Source: Fallopia convolvulus
Lineage: Eukaryota; Streptophyta; Magnoliopsida; Caryophyllales; Polygonaceae
Direction: 5' to 3'
Length of the DNA stretch: 64,000 nt
Assembly (NCBI GenBank): GCA_964016875.1
Contig: OZ024718.1
Coordinates: 43,253,906 to 43,317,905, forward strand
The notes under the pieces are model-generated. The model did not search any database. It saw only the letters and a program-made list of their open reading frames with translations, and was not told the origin of the DNA. Shown here in pieces: positions 1-10,717 of this stretch. Made by a program: the position numbers and the translations under genes. Numbering within the stretch: the stretch's first letter is position 1; every line of letters starts with the position of its first letter.

Positions 1-40
1 GACATGGAACGTCGACCGATTAAAGAAGTATTTTGTGTAA
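1..40 (+). CDS. C-terminal end of gypsy pol (partial)
   Basis: Reading from base 2, thirteen codons give TWNVDRLKKYFV and then TAA at 38-40. A W-N-x-x-x-L-(K/R)-x-(Y/F) tail after the integrase C-terminal region is usual at the end of plant Tat/Athila-type pol polyproteins. The rest of the gene lies to the left of the window, so catalytic integrity cannot be judged. It sets the plus orientation of the element to which 41-5881 belongs. Confidence 0.6.
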   Translation, partial: TWNVDRLKKYFV

Positions 41-129
41 ACTCTCTGAACTCTGTTACTTCTTTTTGTGAATAAAGGGTTGTGGAACTTTCAAAATCTC
101 TCTCAAAAATAAAAACTTCGGGTTTTAAG

Positions 130-823
130 TCCATCCCTCGCTTCCCGCTTGGGGTTGGAGAATCTCGTTAAGTCCAAACCTCGCTCCCCGCTTGGTGTTG
201 GAGAATCTCGTTAAGTCCAAACCTCGCTTCCCGCTTGGGGTTGGAGAATCTCGTTAAATCCATCCCTCGCCTCCCGCTTGGGGTTGGAGAATCTCGTTAA
301 GTCCAAACCTCGCTCCCCGCTTGGTATTGGAGAATCTCGTTAAGTCCAAACCTCGCTTCCCGCTTGGGGTTGGAGAATCTCGTTAAGTCCAAACCTCGCT
401 CCCCGCTTGGTATTGGAGAATCTCGTTAAGTCCAAACCTCGCTCCCCGCTTGGTGTTGGAGAATCTCGATAAATCCATCCCTCGCTTCCCGCTTGGTGTT
501 GGAGAATCTCGTTAAGTCCATCCCTCGCTTCCCGCTTGGGGTTGGAGAATCTCGTTAAGTCCAAACCTCGCTTCCTGCTTGGGGTTGGAGAATCTCGTTA
601 AACCCATCCCTCGCTTCCCGCTTGGGGTTGGAGAGTCTCGTTAAGTCCAAACCTCGCTCCCCGCTTGGTGTTGGAGAGTCTCGATAAATCCATCCCTCGC
701 TTCACGCTTGGGGATGGAGAATCTCGGTAAATCCATACCTCGCTTCCCGCTTGGGGTTGGAAAATCTCGTTTGGAAAGTTAGTCCTCCCCTCGCTTCCCG
801 CTTGGGGTTGGAGAAACTCGAAC
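130..823. repeat. 43-bp minisatellite, about 16 copies
   Basis: Units start with CCTCG at 136, 179, 222 and onwards every 43 bases. Each contains CTCGCTTCCCGCTTGG followed by GTTGGAGAATCTCG and TTAAGTCC. Copies differ by a few substitutions (GCTTCC/GCTCCC, GGGGTT/GGTGTT/GGTATT), and the last two are spaced irregularly. The array lies between the pol stop and the antisense gene, in the 3' untranslated region of the Tat-like element. ORFs through it on the minus strand are by-products of the repeat. Confidence 0.9.
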
Positions 824-828
824 AAAAT

Positions 829-945
829 ATGCGAGGTCCGAGCAGGGCTCATGACCTCGGCGTAATTATTGTGCGAAGTCCGAGCAAGGCTCGAGACCTC
901 GACGAATTCTTGTGAAGATCCGAGCAAAGCTCATAATCTCGATGC
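829..945. repeat. Three degenerate inverted units, CGAGGTC ... GACCTCG type
   Basis: Three units of about 40 bp each begin near GCGAGGTCCGAGC and close with GGCTC then GACCTCG, so each can fold on itself (CGAGGTC with GACCTCG; GAGC with GCTC). Later copies are decayed (GCGAAGTCC, GAAGATCC). The same CGAGG/CCTCG half-sites recur in the rest of the element, for example the perfect 16-bp palindrome CGAGGTCATGACCTCG near 3870. Confidence 0.65.
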
Positions 946-1170
946 AGAATTAGAAACACCCGATGTGGCCCGAGTACCACAGTAGTTGTGACACTCGGAC
1001 CATGGGGTTGGGTGAATATGGACGAGCATATGCAAATAAGCTAGAACAAACAAGAAATCATGAGAAAAGGAAAATGATATAAAAAGGTGGGGCACGTGTG
1101 CCCAGATGTTTAATTACAAACCCCGCAGGGCCACCAATAAAACAAAATAAAAAAAATAAGCCAACATCCT

Positions 1171-3778
1171 TCAAATCTTCGAAGCTTCAGCGACGGGGCC
1201 TTCGAGAGGTTCCGGGGAAGGAGGAGGTGTCGTGGACGGCTGGAACTTTGGCACATCTGCCGCAGGCTGAGGATCTGTGGCGGCGACTTCCGGGTCTTCC
1301 TGAGCGGAGTCTGCCAAGGTAGGCGCCTCGTTGGCCACAGTCCCGTCCTCGTTGAGAAAGAATTCACACTCTCCCTCGGGCTCTTCTCCGTCAAGTTCCC
1401 CCATAGTCTCCTCGTAGTTGGGGATGAAGAACTTAATGCGGCGGTCGATATGCCCGTACTTCGCAACCGCCTGTTTGACCCCCATACGGACGGACTGGTG
1501 GAACATCTTCCTCACACTTTCCACCAACTCAGCCTTAAAGGCCTCAGACTTCACATACCTAGGCCCCTCGGCTTCCACCTCCTCCCTAAGCACAACAACA
1601 CGCCGTTGGAGCCTGGTAATCTCCTCCTCAGCTTTCTAAAGCTCCGCCTCCTTTTCTCTGAAAAATTGGTGCTCCGCGGATAGCTGTCCCTTGAGCTTTG
1701 CGACTTCGCCCTTGAAGTCCCCGTTCTCTTCCTTCAAGTTCTTAGCCTCCTCCTTCGCCTTCCTCAACTTATCCCTGACCCTCGCGGCGTCCTTGGCCTC
1801 GTCCGCTGTCGCGATCTCCGCGGCGCGAACGCGTTTCTCGGCCTCTACGAGGTTTTTTCCCCTCTTCTCAATCTCGGCGTCCCGCTCTTGGAGCCTCGCC
1901 TCCATCCTATCCATCTTCCTATGGAGGAGGTCGACACGACCGCAGTTATAGTTCGCGAAGAAGATATTCTGAAGCAATAGAAGAGCACGTTAAAACAAGA
2001 ACAAAAATAATAAAGCCAATCAAGAAAAAAAAACCCCGTAAGAGCAAGGCATACCATTGCTGAATAGCGGAGGATCTCATCGTTAAGGGCTGCCTCCGAG
2101 AGGTTGTTGGCCCATGCAACCTCATCGGTCCAAGATGACCTTTCCCAGTCTTGGGACACGCCCCGGGAAGGACCGGGGCAGTGGAACTTATCGGCAGGAG
2201 GCCCGGTGGCCGAGACAACTCGGCTCTTCGAGCCAGGGCGCTCGATCTTCTCGCCCCCTGGGGTTCCCCCTTGGCCATCCCCCTTTTGCTTCTTCCTTTT
2301 TTCTCCGCGTGGAGACCCCGTGCCCTTTCTCTTGGACCCGGCTTTGTCACCCGATCCTCGGGTGGCTTGGGATGACGTTTTGGTAACGTCCCCCTTCGTC
2401 GCGGCCGCCTCGCTCTTCTTCGCCTCAGGCGCCTTCAACGTCGGGACTGTGGCCTTCGGCTGCGAGGCAAGTGGCCTCGCTTGCGAGGTCAGCTCCTTTA
2501 TGACGACTCCATGTTGGCTTTGGGGTCTCGGAGCATTGGAGGAAGAAGTCACAGGCCTTTTGCCCTGTGACTTCGTGGTAAGAGCGCCAAGTAGGTCCAC
2601 TGTCAAAACAAAAAAGGCATAAAAGTTAGACAAGAAAAAACAAAAGCGCATTAGCGAGGTTCATAACCTCGCTTCCCAGCAACAAAAGGAAGAAACAATC
2701 AGGAAAGAGATTGAATACCCTCTCTGCCCTCGCTAGGGGGGAGGCTGAGACTCAGGCCGACCCGCTCAAGCCGGTCCTGAGAGAGATACACCTGGTACGG
2801 TGCCTGACTCACTGTGGCGTATCGGGCCTTGAGTGCTTTAAGCTCGGCAACCGTATGCGGGCACACGCACCGAACAAAGGTGCCCGGCACCACGGGAAAA
2901 TTGAGATATCTCCCGGTGGGATCTCGGACCAAAAACCAATTCGGCTTCCACGGCTCGACGTTCGATTGGGCCGTTGTGATTTTAATGTTCGGCGTGCTAA
3001 GATTGATGAGGCAAGACCGAGGTTCCCTCCTCGCTAGGAACAAAGCCGACAAGTTGTCACGATTCGGCCCGTCCCCGAGTTCACGACTGCTAATCGTGTA
3101 GGCACACAACAGCCGCCAAGCGTTCGGAAACAACTGCGCGGGACAGATCCGCATGGCCCACAGGTATTCGACAATATGCTGGGCCAAAGGTAGCCTGAAA
3201 CCCGCCTGAAGACTGAAGAGGTGCACGACAACGCACCTTTCGTAGGATGCCAAGGGCCAACCCCCCTCTTCGGGAAGTGCCAGCTCAACTCCCTCGGGCC
3301 AGGCGAAGTCTTTGGCAATCTTCGCGAGATCTTTATGCTTGAGTTCGGTGGCCATTCCCTCGGACAGATAGGCCTTAGGAGTCCCCGGGGTCATGGGAAT
3401 CCGTTCTTCGAGGACAGGCGGAACGCGAGACACGGTGTCAGTAATGTACGCCGCAGGGAAGCTCGGGGGCACGTAGGGGGTAGAAGCCGAGGTCGTTCCC
3501 GCATCCGACCGCACCTCAACCTCAGTAACAACCTCATCTGGGGTGGAAGACGAAGCCATTTCAACACCCGACGACGTTTGAAGGCGGGAGAAGCGCGAAT
3601 TGATAGAAGCCTCGGAGTCGCTTGAAGAAGGCTCGCTGAAAACCAGCGAAGGGGACCTCGGGTTCTGAGAATCGCTAGGTTCTACGCTTCCCGCGGACTC
3701 CGAAACCTCCTCGTAAAAACCCTCTTGAACTCTGAAAGCGAAGCCGGGCGGAGGGCTCACAGAGGCTCTCCTAGGCAT
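1171..3778 (-). CDS. Antisense spliced gene of the Tat-like element (putative Transposase_28-type protein, one amber codon)
   Basis: Three coding exons on the minus strand join in frame: 3778-2719, 2599-2055 and 1968-1171, with GT...AG introns 2718-2600 and 2054-1969. Together they make 801 codons including the stop. A leader intron (4533-3815) precedes the ATG at 3778, which starts MPRRASVSPPPGF. The N-terminal half (about residues 90-340) resembles the 'putative gypsy-type transposon' family I associate with Pfam Transposase_28: a globular part with PNAWRLL and WKPNWFLV. The middle is Lys/Gly/Pro-rich and basic. The C-terminal third is a strong coiled coil (HRKMDRMEARLQERDAEIEK) followed by an acidic tail. 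One in-frame TAG (1638-1636, codon 646) separates the coil from the last 155 codons. No catalytic motif is visible and the function is unknown. Family name rests on memory of the fold pattern; the splice model is seen directly. Confidence 0.68.
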
Positions 3779-4533
3779 GAAAGGAGCGACGTTCAGGCCG
3801 CGGAAGGCTAACACCTGGAAAAGAAAGAAGTGTTGAGACATCGGGCAAAGCAACCAAGGAAAAATAATGCGAGGTCATGACCTCGAAGGGAAGAGAACGC
3901 GAGGTTAGAACAACAAAAGGGAGAACAAGACGAGGTCATGACAGCATCCGGAAGACAGAGAATTCGAGGTCATAAGAGACGAAAAGCCACGTGGCACCCT
4001 ATGGGTTTCTCTGACAAGATAGGACGGCGATGGAGAAGTTGAAGCGCCAAAAAGAGGAAAGAGAAGGAGAAATGGAGGCCAGCGGTGGAAAGCAGCGGCG
4101 GAGACCCTAACGTCCCATCAATCAGCTGTCAAGACGTTTGGGTTTCCGAGGGTCTCGAAATTCAAAACCGCCGAAAGAAAGCGCAGAGGCCCGACGGTCG
4201 GTTGGAGGGAAAGGGGTTCGAGTGGATGGCAGTCGCCACCCGCACCCCACCATCCCGCCACCATGACGCTGGAGCGAGACACCAAGAAACGACCTTTGCC
4301 CGCTAGGGCACAAAGCCGAGCAAGAAGAAAAAATAAGAAGAGCGGAAAAAATGAAAAGGGCAACGCCCAGAAACACACGCGACACTACCACCGCCGCTTC
4401 GCCACCGTGACACCGGAGCGGAACACCAGGCGACGCGCCGTCGCCTTTACAGAGCGCGGAGCAAAAAAGCAAGCAAGGAAAGATCGAAGGCAAAAAACAC
4501 CGAAAAACAGAAAGAAGAAGGTCGAGAACTTAC

Positions 4534-4700
4534 TTGTTAAAAACCAGCGAAGAAAGGGCGGTGGTGCAACTGGCAAAAGGCGAAGGCTCGTCGGAAACCG
4601 TCTGGAGAAGCGCTAGCAAGAAACCGAAAAGGCGAAGAAAGAGGGCGAAAATGTTGAGAGAGAAGATGGAAGGGAAGCGTGTGAAATACGCTCTTATAAA
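4534..4700 (-). promoter_or_regulatory. Promoter and non-coding first exon of the antisense gene
   Basis: On the minus strand a TATA box (TTTATAAG, plus positions 4693-4700) lies about 160 bases upstream of a good splice donor, CAA then GTAAGT at 4533. The matching acceptor, a pyrimidine run ending TTTTCCAG, is at 3815, just before the exon with the ATG at 3778. The antisense gene thus has its own promoter inside the internal region, pointing away from the adjacent LTR. Confidence 0.55.
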
Positions 4701-4826
4701 GAGCAGGCTTGGGCCTCCCCTGCCCAGAGAGGCTTATTGGGCATGTCCCTCCTGAACGGCCCATTAAGCAAGATATGAAGAGCAAGCCCAGAAAAGCTTC
4801 ACCCCTGCAAAAAAAAAAGAGCTAAC

Positions 4827-5881
4827 TGTAGAGCCTCGCAAAAAGAGGGCCTCGCGAGATGCCCGCCATGAACCTCGGAACCCTTGAAACCTCGCAAAAT
4901 GCCTGCCCACCTCTCAAACACCTCGTACCCCGTGATCTTTGAGAACTTATGCCCTACGGCCCTCGGGGCGAGATCCCCAGGCCATGGGGTTGTGATGATG
5001 CTCAAAATAGTAAAGTAAGAAGTGGGCCCGGGGTACGAAGAACATACAGACCCAACGGCCCTCCCGAGAATGATCCTGGGGTCCACAACCACACCCACCT
5101 TTTATTTTAACAAAACTCCTACCCCCGCGAGGTCCTCCGAAACCTTGGAATGAGGTCTACACCTCGTAACCGACTCTACCGACACGCCCGCCCACCAGAA
5201 CCACTCAGCTAGCGCCACTCTCCCGAGCCAATCGCAAGCTGCCTCGCCTCTAGACCAATTAGAGCCCTTGATCTCGGGCGTCCCACATCGGACAATGATC
5301 AGAAATCGACTCCCCAATCCTCTATAAATAGAGGAGAATCTCATATGGAAAAGGGGTCGAAAAACATCTTGAACTCAAGAACTATCTTGCTTGTTGAAGA
5401 TCGACGTGATCGAAACATCGTTAAAAAGCCTCGCTATAGACAAGTGAAGTCCACAAAAAGACTTCAAGTCTCACAAAGTTTCCGCTCGCATCAAAGACCT
5501 CGCTACACCATCCCGGAAGCCGCCTACACCTCACTCTCATGTACATCAAAGACTCCGCTGCTCAATCTCGCAAGTCATCAACGTCGTCCAGCAAAATCAA
5601 CCTCGTTCAAGAGGTCAAAAAAGCGATAATTAGAATTGTCTAGCAATTAGGAGATCTCGAACATTGTTAGGTCGAGATCTCGGACAACCGTAGGGGGTCT
5701 AGGGTGTAAACCTCAAGTGTTTGTAATCTCGTTGGTCTGTAACCTCGTTGGCTTGTAACCTCGCCGTCTTGCAACCTCGTTGTAAAGAAAATCATAAATA
5801 AAGAAGCAAGTGTTCGCACAAATCGAATATAATAATCCCGTGTCTTGTCTTTTAGCGAACGGTTTATTTCGGGTTTCATCA
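4827..5881 (+). mobile_element. 3' LTR of the Tat-like element
   Basis: The segment ends TTTCATCA at 5881, carries a plus-strand TATA box (CTATAAATAG, 5322-5331) and a polyadenylation signal AATAAA at 5797-5802, which is usual U3-R-U5 spacing. The 5' boundary is placed at TGTAGAGCC (4827) because an A-rich purine run (4809-4820) lies just before it, though five other bases intervene, so the start is approximate. The five bases after the LTR, GTCAC, would be one copy of the TSD; the other lies outside the window. Confidence 0.6.
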
Positions 5882-6644
5882 GTCACAAAAACAAGAGAGT
5901 AGTCTATTCTTCCAAAAGCAATACGATCAGCAATATCACATCTTTATCAAGCCAAAACTTCCTCAAAAGCAATCGAAATCAACCAATTCAATTTTTGGGT
6001 TAAAATTGAGGTAGGAATGATAGAGATGAGATAAACTAATGATAATCAAGGAGAAACGCAGCTTAAGTAATAAGTAAGTATGCAATCAGAAAAGCAATGC
6101 AAATTTCCCTTATAAGCTTCAAAAGAACATGCAATCTCTCAATTGATCTTTAACAAGTAGATGAATGCCAAAGTTAAGCAAGCAAGGTGAGAAACTAGGC
6201 AGGTTATGTGACTTATTGTAGTGTTGTCACAAAGTATACAAAGTGATCACAAATACTAGCTTTTAGTAGAGCAATCACTAGGGGTGAAAGTGGCTTCAAA
6301 CTAGATAGAGTGGATCACTCTTTTGACAAGAAAGCTTTGTTTTTTTTTAATTTATGAACAAACTACTAGAATGTACTGAATTGAAAGCAAACACAGCAAC
6401 AAAGCATGTTATCAATATGTTAAGCAAAAATCGAATATGAATGGAATACAAAGCAAAAATCGGCAATTAGAATCTCAATCAATCATGCAATTATCAATTG
6501 AAAACTCATAAAACTATAGAAAACAATATGCTAATCAGAATTGCAACAAACTCAACCAATTAACCTTAAAAATACATAAAATCCCTTGAAAATCTCCTAG
6601 TTGGTTAATTAGTTACTTGGGGGAAAGGAGCAACAAGGGGTTTT
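5882..6644. other. AT-rich spacer, nothing recognised
   Basis: About 760 bases between the Tat-like LTR and the A-type LTR. It is AT-rich, with short CAATC/AATCA repeats and no ORF, terminal repeat or RNA signature I can support. Its last bases, AGGATTAGGGTTCCACAC (6645-6662), recur next to the LTR at 44897. Confidence 0.5.
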
Positions 6645-7782
6645 AGGATTAGGGTTCCACACTGATGTCCATGTTTTTAGCATAGTTTTAGTGGTTTTTC
6701 TAAGTCTTTTAGTCTAGTTTAGTTGTGTTTTTGTGAGTGTTTTATGTTTTTCTAGTATAGTTTGCATATTGTGTGAAAAGTATGGAAACTACGCTATTTG
6801 TGTGTTTTTTGTGTAGGTTTTATTTTTATGGATTCATTCAATGGACATTAGAAGAGAGGATTAAGCTTGGAAGAAAGAAGGAAGGAAGCTATGGAAGAAG
6901 CCCCCACAAAATGCAAAGGAAGAAGGAAGAAACAAAAGAACAAGTGCAAAGACCAATTTCGATACCGACCCTCTAAGGGTCGGTACAGAGGCACTCGGCC
7001 CAGCCGACTAGGATAATTGCTCATTAAATGCTTTTATTCGGTAATCTTTTATCTTTAGTAGGTTTTTTTTATGGAAACTTTTTAAGAGGGATGTTCTATT
7101 ATAAATACTCTTGTTTAGACCCTCTCTCTTGTGGTTGGACGCACCTAGGTTTAATTCTCACGCACTTTTAGTTTTTTAGGAGACAAGTTGTTGCTTGGAG
7201 CACAAGGAAGAAAGATTGTGGACATTTTCTTGTGTTCTAAGTGTGTTCTAAGACAAGTTTGAAATTTTAATTCAAGTAAGCTTTTAGTTTTAATTCAATT
7301 CTGTTCTCTTTCAATTGCTTTGGTTGTTTTTCTCCAATCATGAGTGAGTAGTCTCCTTTTCTAGGGTTGGGGTTAGAAACCCGACATGATTGTGCATGAA
7401 TGATGATGTGATGAATGAATTGAATGCCTTTTATCTATTCTTCTACTTGTTTGTGCAAAAGCATCGTCGAAAGTTGAAGTATTTCATGTTATTGACTTGA
7501 TTGAAAGAGAAAGTTGTGAATTTGAATACGAGATAAAGTTTGAGACGAAAGTTGAGAACCTTAGATCAAAATAAGTAGATTAAGTGAATTGATTTATGAA
7601 AGTTGATCGATTTGCTTGTTTATTCAATGAAAGTTGATAACTTTATGTTAAAGGCATGATATTTATGATTTATGTTATTTGAAATTGCATGATTATGTTG
7701 TGGTGAACCCCTATCCTAGAGTTTTTCCTTATATTTTAGTCGAAATCCAAACCCAGGTACCTCGATATCGACCCTGCCCAGG

Positions 7783-9039
7783 TGATATGCTGTGTTTTGT
7801 ACAACATAACTAGGACTTTTTAGTACATATTTCTGTAGTATTTTAGGCCTAGTTTGAGCGTTATTGAAGAACAGATTTGAAGGCCGGAATTCAGAGTTAG
7901 CAAGAAGTTGAAGACTTCGAAGAAGCTGAAGGCCGCGATCGCCGCCACTCTTAGGGGCGGTCGCGGTGGACGTCGCCGAAGAAGACAAGATCGCCATTGA
8001 GGACCGTGATGACACGAAGGCCGCGATCGCGGCCGTGTATGGGTGGCGATCGCGGTTGCCAGAGGTCGCCGGTGGATATTGGTTTGCAAGTCAGGCAGCG
8101 ATCGCGGCCAGGTTTAGGCAGCGATCACGGCCCTGCTGGAATCTGACGCGTGATTAGATTTATTTAGTTTATTTTTATATTTTTATCTTTTTAATTTTCG
8201 ACTTGTTCGAGACTATTTTAGGTTTACTTTTCATCCTTTGTTGGTATTCTCTTAGACTTAACTTTGGAGACTTTGTGTTTTTCTCTCTTATGGAGAACTA
8301 AACTCTCTAGATTCTATTCAAGTTGAAGCTTTTCAGACTCAAGTTGTTGTGAGATTCTACTTTACAGGTTTATTTCTACAGGTTATTTCAATTCTCTTGT
8401 GCGTAATTTATATTGATTGTATTGATTTCTACTTGATTGATCACCTTGTTGGAATTGATATTATCTATTGCTAGATCTAGGTTTTCTCGTAGCGAAGCCT
8501 AATCTTTGTAGCAACTCAATTGGTTTAGGACTCGTTGGACTAAAACAATTGAGAAGAGAATTGAATGCATGTTAATTGTTTGACTCGTTGGAATTCAATT
8601 TCATGTATCCTGCTTATCCTTGTTCTTAATGCTAATATCCCTATTATTTATGATCGTTTCATGAGTTGTTTGGATATTAAGTTTGCATGTCTCGTTGCCA
8701 TGTTAAATTTGTGATCAGGATGGGAATAACTAAAAGGAATAACTTGTTTGAATCTAGGATCAATAACTTGAGGAAGAAAAGTGGATACTTGAATAGGATT
8801 GCTTTTCCCTAATTGATAAAAATCCAACTTTTGCCCTGTTTGATTGCTTGCTTTCTTTGTTTCAATTCTTAAGTTTTAGTTTTAATTTACAAAATCCCCC
8901 CTTTGTTACTTATTTGAGTTGATAATAATAAAACTTAGGATCCAAGTGTCTCTTGGGTTCGACCCCGACTTACCGACTATACTAGTTGTGTAACTAGGGA
9001 TTTATTTTTGATTTGGCATCAACGTTTCTCAGCCAGTCA
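7783..9039 (+). repeat. 5' LTR of the Athila element
   Basis: Begins TGATATGCTGTG and ends AGCCAGTCA immediately before the PBS. It contains four perfect GCGATCGC sites (7935, 8023, 8046, 8098) and several degenerate ones in a GC-rich island within otherwise AT-rich sequence. One differing site (GGATATTGG against GGATCGCGG in the 3' LTR) falls in that island. Confidence 0.92.
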
Positions 9040-9044
9040 AATTT

Positions 9045-9062
9045 TGGCGCCGTTGCCGGGGA
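9045..9062 (+). other. Primer-binding site, tRNA-Asp
   Basis: TGGCGCCGTTGCCGGGGA lies five bases after the 5' LTR. It complements the 3' end of plant tRNA-Asp and is the typical Athila PBS. All 18 bases fit, unlike the degraded PBS of the related element at 22055. Confidence 0.9.
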
Positions 9063-10532
9063 CACTTTTGTTTAATTCGAAGTTTTTATTGTTACCAACT
9101 CTAGTGTGGACCCTAGTTTATGGTCCACACTCGTGCTACTAATTCTTCTATTTTGCCTCTTGATTCAGAGATTGAAAGGACCCTTTCCAGGTTGAGACGT
9201 GAAGCTCGGGAACTACTCCGTGCATTGCCTTTCGACTTGAATTCTGCTGAAACTGAGACAATGGGAGATCAGACTTTGAAGCAGCTGACTGCTCCAAACT
9301 TCCAACAACAGCCCCTGGCTGTTCAGTTCCCTGCGTTGAATGATGGTGTCAAGTTTGAATTGAAATCAGGGTTGATCCATCTCTTACCCCAGTTCCATGG
9401 GCATGGTGGGGAAGATCCAAACAAGCATCTTGCTGAATTTGATCAGGTCTGCTCAAGTATGAAGCCTTGCTGATGTAACTGAGGACCAGATCAAGCTGAG
9501 GGCGTTTCCTTTCTCTCTGAAGGATTCAGCCAATGAATGGCTCTACTATCTTTCTCCACGCTCCATAAATACCTGGACTAAGATGAAAGCGGCATTCTTG
9601 GAGAAATACTTTCCTGCCACCAAACAGAACAGTCTGAAGAAGAGCTTGAGCAATATTGAGCAACAGGCTGGAGAGAGTCTGTATGATTATCATGAGCGAT
9701 TCAAGAGACTGTGTGCTAGTTGTCCGTATCATGGGTATTCTAATCAAGATCTGGTACTGTACTTCTTTGGTGGATTACTGGATGAAGAGCGCAGAATGGT
9801 GAATGCAGCTTGTGGTGGAAGCCTGATGAATAAGACACCAACAGATGCCCTTGAGCTCTTTTCTGAGCTATCTGAGAACTCAAGGCAATTCAACAAAAGA
9901 ACTAGCGCTAAGGGAGTCAATGCTATGGACTCCTCTTTTGTTATAAAATCTGAGATGGCGGAGTTGAAAGATATGATGAAGAGGTTCATGCTGCAAGGAA
10001 CCCCTCAACAACTGAAGGCGTGTGAAGACTGTGCTGATACACTTCACCCTACTGATGCCTGTCCACAACTCCAGGAGCCTCAGGCTGAGGTTAATGCTGT
10101 AGGAGGCTATGGACCTCCTAGACCTCGTTTTGATCCCTATTCTAATACATACAATCCAGGCTGGGCACACCATCCAAATCTGAGATATGGGAATCAGAAT
10201 CAGCCTCAATATAATCAGCAAGGAGGAAATCAGCAACCCAGGCAACCTTATGTCCCTAGACCTCTAGTTCAGAGCCAAAATAATTCATCTAACGCTGAAG
10301 AGTTGATTGCAAGGCTAGCTATCACAGTGGAACAGATGGGACAGACTACTCAAGCCAGTATCAAGAATATGGAGACTCAGATCAGTCAACTGGCTAATGC
10401 AGTGAGTAAATTGGTGGCCAAAGATTCCGGAAAATTGCCAGCCCAGCTCATCAATCCTAGGGAGAATGTGAGTGCGATTACTTTAGGAAGTGGAAAAGAA
10501 TGGTCGAAGATTGATGGAAGATTTGACGAACC

Positions 10533-10717
10533 GCGATCGCCGCCAAAACCAGAGGCGATCGCGGCTGAAGAGGCCGCAATCGCGGCCCCCACCATCGGCG
10601 ATCGCGGCCCCTTAACTGAGGCCTCGGGGTTTGAGAAAATTGAAGACGCGATCGCGTCCACATCTGGCAGCGATCGCGGTGGCGGTGATTCCCGAAATTC
10701 TGAAGAACCGCGATCGC
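10533..10717. repeat. GCGATCGC array inside the gag-protease linker
   Basis: Perfect GCGATCGC at 10533, 10555, 10598, 10648, 10670 and 10710, with decayed copies between (for example GCAATCGC at 10576). Neighbouring sites are mostly 21-23 bases apart. The array is translated as Ala/Ile-, Asp-Arg-Gly- and Pro-Arg-Ser-rich low-complexity peptide between the zinc knuckle and the protease, where extra residues would do least harm. Confidence 0.85.

Larger units (their letters stand above)
1..5881 (+). mobile_element. 3' part of a Tat/Retand-like Ty3-gypsy retrotransposon
   Basis: The left edge cuts an LTR retrotransposon in plus orientation. In order it shows the last codons of pol (1-40), a 43-bp minisatellite (130-823), an antisense spliced gene (3778 to 1171, minus strand) and a 3' LTR ending near 5881. 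Tat-lineage elements (Grande, Retand) are known for extra sequence between integrase and the 3' LTR, including antisense ORFs and, in Retand, amplified tandem repeats; this order matches. The 5' LTR, gag and most of pol lie outside the window. Lineage is inferred from architecture and the pol tail, not from RT sequence. Confidence 0.72.

Noticed and set aside
130..823. A CRISPR array
   Set aside because: Units are contiguous 43-bp copies with no unique spacers, in a plant retrotransposon.
4118..4493. Minus-strand ORFs as coding exons of the antisense gene
   Set aside because: They lie wholly within the predicted leader intron (4533-3815), and the joined frame works without them.
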